Source: Typha latifolia (taxonomy: Eukaryota > Streptophyta > Magnoliopsida > Poales > Typhaceae). Taken from it: a stretch of DNA of 64,000 nt. The stretch spans positions 8,648,501 to 8,712,500 of the forward strand of contig CM034112.1 in assembly GCA_019914945.1 (NCBI GenBank). Direction: 5' to 3'. Positions 23,941 through 36,500 of the stretch are shown here, piece after piece. The first letter of the stretch is position 1, and every line of letters starts with the position of its first letter. A program made the translations under genes and the position numbers. A model generated the notes under the pieces. The model searched no databases and was not told the origin of the DNA. It saw only the letters and a program-made list of their open reading frames with translations.

Positions 23941-26519
23941 CATGTGGAGGTATCAAGTATAAGAAAACTATATATATATTATTTTGTCACTCGAATGCGC
24001 ACTTGACTTGCTAATATATGAGTATGTATGTGTATGTATGTTAAACTCATGTCATAGTGTGCTCTCCAATGTTTTGATACAAAATCAATAATTAATAACT
24101 ACGAAATCTAGTGTTAGTATATATATAGAATTTAAAATTAGTATATATATATATATATATATAGAATCCGAAGTAACTAATTATAGAATTATATAGATTG
24201 TATGTCAAAATATTTTATCGTTGTACACAAATATTTAAGAAAATATATTAAATGTTCGCCCTTGGTCTACGCAGATCTATGAATTATATATGTTGTATGT
24301 TAAATACTCCGGTATTATACACAAAGAAATACATATTGATCTACATTTCAAATATTCTAGTGTTATATGTCAAAATAAAATGTTATCCTTCCACAAGACA
24401 CCAAAATTCAAATTGTTCAAATACAATTTAATTGTAACAAATCAATATGTGGGCTTGATTTATTTAGTACTCTATGGAAGAGTTGTCAAGTGAGGTATTG
24501 GTTGTCTTAGGATGATAGTTGTAGCTAGGGTACTTATGACCACTTAGATTCCCTCCCTTTATTGACCTCTTATGATGATCATTTCTTTTTTTGATTCCAT
24601 CAATTATAATTTTTACCATGATTTCTACATGTGTCATAATTTGCATCTAATAATTTACAGATTATGTCCGTAGAATATTTATGAGTAACTAATAGATCAG
24701 GAATATATACCCATAAATTCCGTTAATATATTTATAGATTACAGAAATAGTATTTATGGATTCCCTAGTTAAATGTATGCTGAAATTATGTACCATAAAT
24801 AATATTAGGCACCACTTAATGAGTTGTGATGCATTCATATTTCATACCTAATATAAATTATTAGTGATATCACCATTAAGCATTATATTAAAATGTGATT
24901 TTACACTCATTACAAATCTTGTTACAAACCGCAAAGAACACAAATATTCACAAGTCAAAAGATATGGAATCTAGTTTATGTACAAAAAAGGAATGCTTTT
25001 ACATAATTTACCAGCATAAAAGAATAGTAGAATTTAAATACAAGAAAATATTAAAAGAATATTTTGATCACGATCATTGTAGATTACTAAAAATATTTCC
25101 AAATAACTAATAACGGAGGCAAGTCATCCACATAAAAGATACCTCAAAAATCTAAGAAAGACTTAATTTTGATTTTTTATCGACCTACATAGTAATAACA
25201 AAATTATAAATTGATATATTTGAATAGCAATAAGTGTTAAATCTAAGAACTTTGATCTCTTTGTTCTAATATTTTATTTGGAAGCTACTTTAATACAATA
25301 AGATAGGAAAAGATTTTGTTTAGCAAAACCTCTATTTCTTACCGACGATAAAGAAGAACGAAGGAGATCAACGATTAAGAATCGAGCCTTAAAGATCTTA
25401 GTGGAGCATGCTTGAAGTTCTTGCCAAATAGAAAGATAGTAAGATTGCGAAAAAATAAGGGGTTTTAGAAAGGTGAAAAATTTTAGTTTTTTGTCATCAA
25501 ATTAAAAATTTTGATTGGAGAAAATGAGTTAAGAAAAAAAAATCAAGATCTACTAATATTTAATGCTAGAGAAGGAAGAGAAGTAGAAAAAAATTGTTTA
25601 TACTTTCTAAAGGTTATAAGATCTCTATGCATTAAATAGAAGGAGATATTTTCAAATTTGGTGCAAGGGTAATCTTAGTATTTTGAGAAAAAATTGGGTG
25701 AAACTATAAAGTAAAAGTAGAATGAGTATGAGTGCAGAAACCTAAATTATATTGATTTATGATGAAAATTGCTTGTTTTTATCATTTAAACCTATTTTAG
25801 ATTTTCTTATAAATTAGACTTTTTTATTTCCAAATTTATTCTTTTACCACTTCGTGCAACATATGATAAAATAAGAAAATAAATCATTCGTCACTCTCCG
25901 AAATTTACCCTTTTGCTACTTCGTTGCCCAATTTGGGCTACTATAGTAGCTAATCATTATGCGCCCTACTAAGCCATCGGCTCACCAAGAGGCAAGAGGT
26001 TGGACGAAACCCCAACCCCAGCGCAATTTTCTCTCTCCCCATTGTCCATTTTTTCTTACGGTGGACATGATTAGAATATAAAATATAAAAATTAATATTA
26101 TCTAACAGCTTAAGTTTTTAACGTAGTTGATGAGTTAACATAATACTAGAGGTCATGAGTTCAAGTCTTATCCTACCCATATTTGTCTGAAATATAAAAC
26201 TCTACTAATTTAAATTAAATCTATTTTTTGGGCTCGACAACTTTTTTAATTTAGATTTTATTAACTAATGAGCTGTTGTTCCAGCACCTTTTTAACATAC
26301 AATTAGTTTACATTTCATTGACTAAACATAGAATAATCCTTATATCAAACAACCCTATTGGTTCAAAGGAGCAAGGGACTATTAATAAAGAGGCTTTTCT
26401 TCTTATGATGTTAGGATGCAACAATTCTAGGATAAAAAAAACTTTAATTTAACTTGCCATAACGAGAAGTTCCAATTTCCAATATGATACTTTTTTTAAT
26501 CGCATAGAGATAATTATTT
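23941..26519. other. AT-rich intergenic DNA
   Basis: No gene is recognised. A tRNA-like B-box string (GGTCATGAGTTCAAGTCT) lies at about 26151-26168 within a segment (26110-26200) resembling 57890-57965, a possible short dispersed repeat. A (TA)n run sits at 24141-24161. Confidence 0.4.
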
Positions 26520-27169
26520 TTCAATCAGTTTGATGAACTTCTAACGGTTAAGATTCTCAAGGTATAATATGAAAGCAAAAAGTTTAAAAGGTAACTATTA
26601 TTTTTTAAATATATTACCTTGCATGTTAATTTTTGACAATTATATTATCTTAATAATTTATCAAGTAAAAGATAAATATATCCTTAACTGAGAGTAATAT
26701 ATATATATATATCATAATAAAAGTATTGATGTCCTTTTATAATTAACTTATAAAAGTTTAATTAAATTTTATCTCTTTGATTATTTTTTATTATTTACAT
26801 ATATCTCTCATTAGTTAAGGATTGATTTAAATTAAATTTAATAAAATAGATAGAGATAAAATATCATATTTAAATTGAAGTCTATCTCCAAAGAATCAAA
26901 TTTAAATTGTTTAGTATTAAATGATATCTCCTATAATTAGGATATAATTATATCAATCACAATCATATTTAAGAGAGAGAAATCTTAACGGTACAAAGAA
27001 AGTGTAATTTGAAAGTTAGGCATATGTAATTAAATTTTTTTAACTTATATATTATTTTTTTTACATAATGCGATTTTAGAATAAGTACCAAAAAATTGGT
27101 ACTGGGTATGAAATTTGGCTATTATATCCATAAAATTATAAATTTTAGACTGGTAGTAAATTATTTGCC

Positions 27170-27170
<1 letters not shown>
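26520..27170. repeat. Dispersed repeat X, copy 1 (about 650 bp)
   Basis: AT-rich sequence aligning along its whole length with 30394-31035 in the same orientation. Shared blocks include TTAATAATTTATCAAGTAAA, GAAGTCTATCTCCAAAGAAT and GGTACTGGGTA/GGTACCGGGTA. It ends about 160 bp before the start codon of the zinc-finger gene, so it forms part of that promoter region. Confidence 0.85.

Positions 27171-27174
<4 letters not shown>

Positions 27175-27217
<43 letters not shown>
27175..27217. repeat. (AT)n upstream of the zinc-finger gene
   Basis: About 21 AT units ending 113 bp before the ATG at 27331. It may blur or supply the TATA region; no single TATA box can be chosen. Confidence 0.85.
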
Positions 27218-27220
<3 letters not shown>

Positions 27221-27330
27221 AAAGAAAAGAAAAGAGAAAACTGTCTACAGAGACACCAAATTCCATATATAGAACAAGTATACCAGAGAGGGTGGGAGGA
27301 AAGACGAAGCCAAGCAATTAAAGATCGCCG

Positions 27331-27421
27331 ATGAGCGGCACGAGAAGTAACCTCTACAAGACTCCCTCCTCCGCCTACAACAAACACTTGAGCCTCTCCT
27401 CCGTCCTCCAAAACCTTCGAG
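27331..27421 (+). CDS. Zinc-finger gene exon 1 (start codon)
   Basis: ATG in the context GATCGCCGATGAGC opens MSGTRSNLYKTPSSAYNKHL. The exon ends CTTCGAG with donor GTCCTC (phase 1). Reading on without splicing would translate a CT microsatellite, which argues for the intron. Confidence 0.8.
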
Positions 27422-27424
27422 GTC

Positions 27425-27502
<78 letters not shown>

Positions 27503-30500
27503 CTTCCAACTCGTTCTCTCTTGGTTCCAGCATACAACGCCGCTGTTGGGAACGCTCCACCCACCACAACCAACGAACGGCCTCTCAAGGAGAACCCAGA
27601 AAGTGGGGCCTCATCCCAGTTTCAGCGTCCAAAGAAGAGGAAACATGGAGAAGGAAGCCATCGGAATGCGGGTACCGCAGAAGAAGAAGAAGAATGTTCG
27701 AGTTTTTCTCATCAGGGATATATCGAGAAGATAAGGTAAAGCCGTCCTAATTGATCTATCTTCTCCTAGTCTTTCGTTATTTTTGGTAAAAAAGATTGAG
27801 TCTTTGGTAGGTAAAGATCTTGCTTCGTGCTTCCATCTGTGATTTATATTTGATTCCGGGTTTCCTGATCCACGGTGTCGAGAACATTTATTGGGTGACA
27901 AATGAAGCATCAAGCAGAAATCTGCGATACATTATGAAATAGATGTCCTTAGCTGCTCGGATGAACTATAAGTAAAATATCTTCTGCAATTAGATCGAGG
28001 GTACTTGATTGGGTTGGGTTGGCACTTAGTTGCAACTATTAATTTAAATACTTTATCAAGATCGGAGACTTACATGTGACATTGTAGATAGGATGTCAAT
28101 AAACAAATAGAATGAATGATATATTTAGCAATGAAACTGACATACAATGCCAATAACCAAATATCACATCAATTATCCCAATATGAAATCAGACCTATGT
28201 TCCTAACATGTTTTTTTATATAACCCAAGTGCTAGCCCCTTGGTCATGTAAGCTGCGCGGGTCGTCGGAGTGCCCATGTGAAGAACTGACACAGAACCTT
28301 TATTTATTGTCTCTTTAACAATATAATACTGGACTTTTGTGAAGCATGAATACGGATAGAAATTCGGAGATATGGAGATGCGGATGGGGGGATACGATAA
28401 ATTCTTAAAAGTACGATACTTATTCGGCATGGATAGGCCATTAAATAAATAAAGAATATGTTATTAATTTGTTGTCAACAATAACTATTCAAAAAATAAT
28501 AAGATAAAAGGAAAGAAACTATAGAAATAGTATATACGTGCCTAAAACTTTAGAAGGCATAATGTCAGTGAAACATTGAAACCTTATTTAACTATCAATC
28601 TACAATTAATTTGGATCTTTAAATGGCTTTTAAGTTATATGTTTAATTCATTATCAAATAAGCAAAGTCTTAAAGTATCATGAAGGATTAGATAATCACA
28701 TTTGCATAAAGTATATGTTTTATATCATCTTTTAGCACAAAAAGAAAAAAGAAAAAGTATTGGATGATCAAGAAATGTATGGAAGTTGTATTTCACTGTA
28801 TACTGCTGTATTGGATCCGTATCGGCGTCATATTGGAAAAGTAATTTTTTAAATTTAAATACTCTTTTAGCCGTAACTGATACGTATTGAGCTGTATCGG
28901 TACCGTATCAGTATTTGATGTGTATCAGGTACTAGTATGGAGGGGCAAATAAAGTATCCTTGCTTCATAGCTTGACTTTGATATGTCATAGGCTTTTGTA
29001 TATCTTTTTGTTGTTAGCAAAGAGGACAACTGCCGAATTATCACAATACATCTTTAGTGGTTTGGAAATGGAATCATTTATTTGAAGTTTCGTGATAAAA
29101 TATCTCAATGACAGTGCATGAGATGTAGCTTCATGGCAAGCAATATACTCTGCGTGCATTATGGATAAGGTGGTTGATTTTTTGCTTCACACTCATCTAG
29201 GAAATTGCATCCTCAGCGAGCATAAATATATATCCCCATCTAGACATCCAGCAAGATCTAAATCTGTGTATCCAATGACTTCAAGATTATATGATCTTCT
29301 GTATGTGGGCAGTTAGTCTCTAGTCCCCTAAAGATACCTTATAATCTTTTTAATTGTTTTCCAATGTGCTATGCTTGGGTTATTTTGAAATCTACTGAGT
29401 GCTCCCACTACATAAGTGATATCTGGACGAGTACATGCTTGAGTATATATTAGGCTACGAATAGCAAAAGCATATGGAATATATCAATCATATTCCTTAG
29501 ACACTGTGATTCATTGAGTTTGTCACCTTTTTGAATAGGAGCTATACCAAATTTACATGTACTCATACCAAATCTTTCAAGAACTGCAAAGATGTAAGTC
29601 CATTGGAATAGTCTAAGCATATTAGACCTATCACTATGAATCTTTATGCCTAAACCTAGGACGCTTCACCTATATTCTTCATCTCAAAGTTTTTATTAAG
29701 AAATAACTTGGTGTCTTGTAAAAGCCCTAGATCATTATTAGCAAGCAGATGCCATCAACATATGTAAGTAAAATAATGAATTAAGCAATTAGTCCCCACT
29801 GACCTTTATGTATATACATTGATCAACAATATTTTCCTTAAAACTAGAGGTCATGATTACTTTATTGAATATGAGATATTATTGGGCGGCTTATATAAGC
29901 CGTATATTGATTTCTTTAGTCTGTATACAAAATGCTCTTTATTTTTATGTGGAAATCCTTTTGATTGATTCGCATAAACTTGTTCATCAAGATCACCATT
30001 GAGATAAATTATTTTCACGTCCATCTGGTATAGCTCTAAGTCAAAATGAGCTACTAATGTCATGACTATTCTGAGTGAGTCCTTTTGAAAAACTAGAGAG
30101 AAGGTCTCATTGTAATCAATGCCTTCTATTTGAGTGAATTCTTTTGCCAAAAGCCTTGTTTGATGCCTCTCTATGTTTTCTTTAGAGTCTCTTTTTGTCT
30201 TACGGACTCATTTGCACCTTAGGGGTTTGACTCCTTTAGGTAATTCAACAAGTTTCCGGGCATTGTTTTTTTGCATAGAATTCATCTCTTCTAATATGAC
30301 ATTGTATTACTCAGATGAATTTCTACTATTCATGGCTTGAGAAAAAGTTACGAGATCTTCCAATATGAGCACTTCTTTTGTACCGTAGAGGTATGTTTGT
30401 CAATCGGTTTGATGAAAATCTAATAGTTAAGATTCTTAAGGATATAATAGGAATAAAAAAATTTAAAAGATATTATTGGTTTAATAGGTAATTATTAATT

Positions 30501-33500
30501 TTTAAATATATTATCTTGCTCATTATTTTTTGATAATTATGTTATCTTAATAATTTATCAAGTAAAAGATATATATCCTTAATTGGGAGTAATGTATAGA
30601 TATCATAATAAGGGTATTGATGTCTTTTTATAATTAACTTGATGAAAGTTTAATTAAATTTTATATTTTGATTATTTTTTATTATTTACATATATCTCTC
30701 GTTAGTTTAAGACTAATTTAAATTAAATTTAATAACATATAGAGATAGAGAATCATATTTAAATTGAAGTCTATCTCCAAAGAATCAAATTTAAATGGTT
30801 TAATATTAAATAATATCTTCTATAATTAAGGCATAATCATATCTAAGAGAGAAATCTTAAGAACGTGTAGTCCGAAAGTTAGATACACGTAATCAAATCT
30901 TCTTGACTAATATGTCTTTTTTTTACGTAATGTGGTTTTGGAACCGGTACCGAGGAACTGGTACCGGGTATAAAAACTGGCTATTATAGCCGTTAGATTA
31001 AGATTATAAATTTTAAAGGGGTATTGAAATATTTGCTTTGTTCTTTTGCATAGAATTCATCTCTTCTAATATGATATTGTATTACTCAGATGAATTTCTA
31101 CTATTTAAGACTTGAGAAGAAGTTATGAGATCTTCTAATTGGTGGCCCTCATGTAGATTCACCAAGTATTCATCTAATATAGCAGGCCTTCTGTCTCTTG
31201 AGAATGTTGTTAATGTCATTTGACCTTCATCCTGACTAAAGTAGGAAGAGGATCAATTACTTGATCTCCTAGTGTAGTTGCATCTTCACCCTAATTAAGG
31301 GGATTGGTGTCAGTAACTTCTTAATCAAATTGGCTAAGATAGGTTCATATATTGGGAGATGAGTCTCTATATGTGAAATTATTAAATTATCAAAAGGTAC
31401 TATTGGTTCCACGATTTCCTCGAAAGTTATGTTTTGAGGTTCAATACTCCCACTGTCTAAGCCATCCTCAATAAATTTAGCTATATCAGTTTCTGCAATT
31501 CGGATTAGGAGTGAAGGACAATAGAATGCATACTCTTTGGGTATTCGAATCTCTCTGAATATCTAATAAAATATGCGTTTGCTGTGCTAGGGTCCAACTT
31601 CTTCTCATGTGGATTATATAGCTTAGCCTTTGCTAGATACCCCTATGCATGCATGAAGGTAGTATAAACTATGTTCCTTCCTATCCATTACTCATAAGGA
31701 GTTTTAGGTACAACCTTAGAAGGAATCTGGTTTAACAAATAAATAGCAATTTTTAAGGCTTCGCTCCCCAAATACAAAGGAAGTGAATTACTTATCATAC
31801 TCCTAACCATGTCTATTAGGATTCTGTTCATTCTTTCAACAACACTATTTGGATTTAGTTTGCCAAGCATGGAATACTAGGCTTTAATGTCATACTCCTC
31901 TAGGAATTTCCCAAAAGGACCTGTAGCTCTACCTCTATTGGTGTGTCTACCATAAATTTCACCGCCTCAATTTGATCTGACTACTTTGATCCTTTTACCT
32001 AGTTGGTTTTCAACACTCCCTTTGAAAACTTTAAAGGCTCTAAGAGCGTTTGATTTTTCAGAGAGTAAATATATGCAACCATATTTGGAGTAGTCATCTG
32101 TAAATGTGATGAAATATCTTTCCCCACTTATACAACAAGGAAATGGGCACAAGTATCTGTGTGAATCAACTCGAATGTTCTATTACTCTGTTTTTGCACT
32201 TCTCTTGAATGCTTTGTGTTGCTTATCATTATGCGATCTACACATGTCCTAAAATCAGAGAAGTCAAAAGGTCAAATTCCCTCTTTGACCAATCACTGCA
32301 TTCTTTTTTCTGAGACATGGCCTAAGCCTTCTTTGCCATATCATGAAAGTTTTCTCATTTATTCTTCCATGCTTAGCATTTCTATGCAGGGTTAAATAGG
32401 TTTGGTGATAGGAACTATCAAGATGCAATCCATAAAGGCCATAAATCATAATGGAGAGTAAAACCATAACTATTGAAATTAAATGAGTAACCAACTTGGT
32501 CCAATTTTGGCAATAGAAATTAGGTTTTTGGAATACTTGAGAATATAAAAGGTGTTCTCAAGATCTAAATGAAAGCTTGTGTCCAAAATAAGTCTAAGCG
32601 ACCTTACAAACTCCACATGCGAACGCATTCCATTTCCAGATTTAATGCATTAGTTACTTTCTGTTGGAGTTCTTTGGGACAAAAAAATTCCTACATAGTT
32701 ATAGAAACGTGGATTGTTGCTCCTCAATCAATCTACTAAGGGTACTATGGAATATATACCATATTTAGTTTACACACGAGATCTATTGACTATATGATCT
32801 CTTAATGCCACTTTAGGTTTAGGGATATTTGAGACATTAACATTAGGAATATCGTTATTAGTACCAGGGGAAAAGGTTGAAAGAAAAATAAATTAAAGAT
32901 CAGATAATCATTACCTATTATAATTAGCCACATATGTATGCAATTTTATTCATTCATTTTAAAATCTCAGGTCATGTATTGACAAACATTCCAAAGAAAT
33001 CCAATTATACATAAGAAAACTTTATTTATTTAGGTTTGGTGAGTAGCTAGATAACGACATTCTATACCCCTTATTTCAGACTAAGTAGTAAACGATATTA
33101 AGCCTATTCAACTTGATGGTATGGTTCTACTTGTAGAAATTAGTAACAAATCCCACGTCTTTGGCTAAAGAGAATGACACTTTTGGTTCACCTAATTCTC
33201 TTAGGGCAAAGAATGTCGAACTATTATTATAGTACTCTACCCTAAGCCTAAATCACGTTAGTTTTCTTATGAGACAAACCTTTGTGTTGTTCATATAGTT
33301 TGAAAATTATCAATGCCATTGTTATTTGATATAATTCTATATTTTGACACTTGAGGCCACTTTGGTGCACACACAAATATCAAAATATGAATAAAATTCA
33401 ACTTTATGCAATGATAATAATTTTCCAACGTTACTAGATATGGAAAATTAAAATTTATATTTGATACACAAAATTGTATGCAATTAGATATGGAAATCAC

Positions 33501-36500
33501 TTCATGTTTATAAATAATTCTCTATGTACACATGTTTTATAATCACCATTAACTGTCATGATCAATTATGCTAATCATATATACATATTATAACAATACT
33601 CAAAATTGTAATTATATTAAATATACTGCATGCGAATAAATTACATTAAGAAACAAAACTTATGTTTGCAGTAATTTCCTTTTGTATGCATAATACCCAA
33701 AGCTAGATGATTTTCTTAATATCATGCTAAAAATTTAGCATAATGATCTTATCTTATGTCTTACGGTAAACCATAACAAAATTTACATGTATACGATATT
33801 TTAATGCAGACAGAACATGTAACACATTTTAAAAAAAAATTACTGTCTAAATAATTTGTAGACAGTCCATTTACGCATGCATTAATTTAATTTTATAATC
33901 AGTAATTAGCTTAATGATTAATGATGCATTAAAGTCCACATTGATGTCATGGATCAAAAAATTGAATAGGACAAAAGCATGAAGATAATGCAATAAGCTA
34001 AATCATATTAACAAAAAATCATATGATATTATGATAATAGATTATGCATCAAGGAAAAAATTTGTTGCGAGTAAGACAACATGCCTCAAGCTTACTAATG
34101 CAATAACTATGCCAAATATAATTATGCATCTACTATTTAAAAAACATTCACGGTAGAGATTCCTAGATTTAATTCTTATTCACAAATATATTACTTAGAT
34201 CTCCTCAAAATAATTCTTCACATAACCCAGAATAGTTGACTGAAAATTATGAAGTCCATATAAGGAGATGTGCACAATTGGGAAAACAAGAACCCATAAT
34301 AAATAAATTCAATATAAACAAAATAGCTTGAAATAAAATTAAGAATCCTTGTTTGTGATAACTCTATAAAATGAGATGAAGGAAATCCCAAAAAGAAATA
34401 TACCGCAAGGAAATCCAAATTTTTCTACAAACAAATTTAAGAAACTAAGCAACTACCAAAATCTTTAAACAAGAGACTGAGAACTCAAAACTCTAATGCT
34501 AATTGTTAATTTAAATACTTTATTAGGGTTGGAGACTTATGTGTCAACATGGTAAATAATATATCGATCCACACTAACTCTTTAGGCAGAGCCACGGAGG
34601 TCATTGTCTCCATGTTTTGGATCTCCACGTACTAGGGATTGTTGAGCTTCCTTCCTCTCATTTTTACCTAATCGGATATGATTAATAATGATGGGATATG
34701 GGCTCTCTATTTATTGGTGAGGGAGAGGTTAGATTTTTTATCATCACAACCTTTTATATTTATCGTATCCTACCCATCATAGATACGTAGGAAATCCTTA
34801 ACCAAATAGGAATATCCTTAATAGATTAGGAAACTATAACTAACTCAAATGGATTGAGTTTAATGAACGTGGGATAATAGGCCACCAAAGGGATAAGTTG
34901 ATTAGATAGCAATTATGTTGTATACTAAATGAAAATTATTCAACTAACAAATATTATGTACGTGAATTTCTCAAATAAATCTCACTTAATGTGGGAACCA
35001 CGGCAAAAATAATACCCACTTCACTTGTAGCAATGAATAAAGCTAGACTTGTAGCAAAATGATTCACTCAAATAGAAGACATTAATTACAATGAGACCTA
35101 CTCTCTAGTCTTTCAGAATGACTCACTCAGAATAGTCATGGCATAGTACCTCATTTTAATGATGGCCGTGCCGACTAGCACGAGGCGTGCTGGTTAGCAT
35201 TTGCCGTGTTGGCAGCGTACCGGCACGTGGCACGAGGGGTGCTGCATGACACCCTTTCTAGCAGTGCTTCACTGAAGACTCTTTGTTATTGTTCGCTGCT
35301 CGCCGTTGCTGCTGATCTCATCGTCGCCGTCGTGCTCGAGGTCGCCGATCACCACGCAGATGCCCTAGCCTTTGCTGGCTCGAGGAAGAAGATGACTCGA
35401 GTGGGTCAGGTTGTTGGGTCAATTTCGAATAAAAAGTAAGTTGCGGATCCAGCAAAGGCTAGGGCATCAGTGTCGCGATCGGTGACCTCAAGCACGATAG
35501 GAGTGCGAGGTCGGCGGTAGCGACGACAATGATGAAAAAGCTCTACTAGTCTCCCTCATCTTTTTCTCTCCTTTTCTTGCGGCACGATTACCAAGTGTCG
35601 CAGCACGTGTCCTATCGACCACCGGTCGGCACGAGCCGTGCCACGGCATGGCCATCCATGGCTTATTTTGACTCAGAGCTATATTAGATGGATGTGAAAA
35701 CAACTTTTCTCAACGGTAATGAAGAAGTTATGTGAATCAATCAAAAGGGTTTCCACATAAAGATAAAGAGCATCTTGTATACAGACTAAAGAAATTGATA
35801 TATGACTTATATGGGCCTCTCAACAATGATATCTCATATTCAATAAAATAAACATGACCTTTGGTTTTAAGGAAAACATTGTTGATCAATGTATATACTT
35901 AAAAGTCGGTGGAAGCTGATTCATAATTTTAGTTATGTATGTTAATGACATTCTGCTTGCTAGTAACGATCTGGGGCTTTTACAGGATAACAAATTATTT
36001 CTTGATAAGAACTTTGAGATAAAGGATATGGGTGAAGTCTCCTATATTTAGGTATAAAGACTCATAGCAACATGTCTAAGTATATGTTTAGACTATTTCA
36101 GTGGACTTACATCTCTGTAGTTCCTATTAAGAAAGGTGACAAACTCAATGAATCACAAGGAATATGATTGAATTAGTAGAAATGACAATATATTTCATAT
36201 GCTTCTACTAACAACAAGAAAATATGTCAAAGAAAGTGACTCATGATTTTCTAAAATCGTGCACATATTCTGTTTTCAAAATAAATCAGGTTCAATGAAT
36301 AAAGTTTTTCTTTATATATAAGTATACAAAATCTATAGCAATATTTTGAAAATTTACACAACGTGTGATTATGGGCCATGTGGGAGAATGTTGGACGTAG
36401 ATATTATATTTGCTGTGGGTCCCACATTAAGTGGATTTATTTGAGAAACTTACGTATATAATATTTGTTAGTTGAATGATTTTCATTTGGTATATTAGAT

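Larger units (their letters stand above)
28040..35020 (-). mobile_element. Copia LTR retrotransposon remnant, minus strand
   Basis: In transcription order: a 5' LTR (about 34504-35017), a decayed primer site, about 1.4 kb of gag/leader without open frame, a GAG-pre-integrase piece (about 32.5-32.27 kb), integrase (32152-31688: TDDYSKYGCIYLLSEKSNAL; SVVERMNRILIDMVRSMIS), RT (30150-29857: AKEFTQIEGIDYNETFSLVF) and RNase H (YCDNSA-like at about 29.04 kb). Only a scrap of the 3' LTR end remains (28040-28110). Integrase before RT identifies Copia. Stops are common. Repeat X copy 2 interrupts it at 30394-31035. It lies antisense in intron 2 of the zinc-finger gene. Confidence 0.82.

Noticed and set aside
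27331..27750. A single 139-codon frame with a long Leu-Ser run
   Set aside because: The Leu-Ser run is the translated (TC)n of intron 1. Splicing at 27421/27531 gives a better frame and correct borders.
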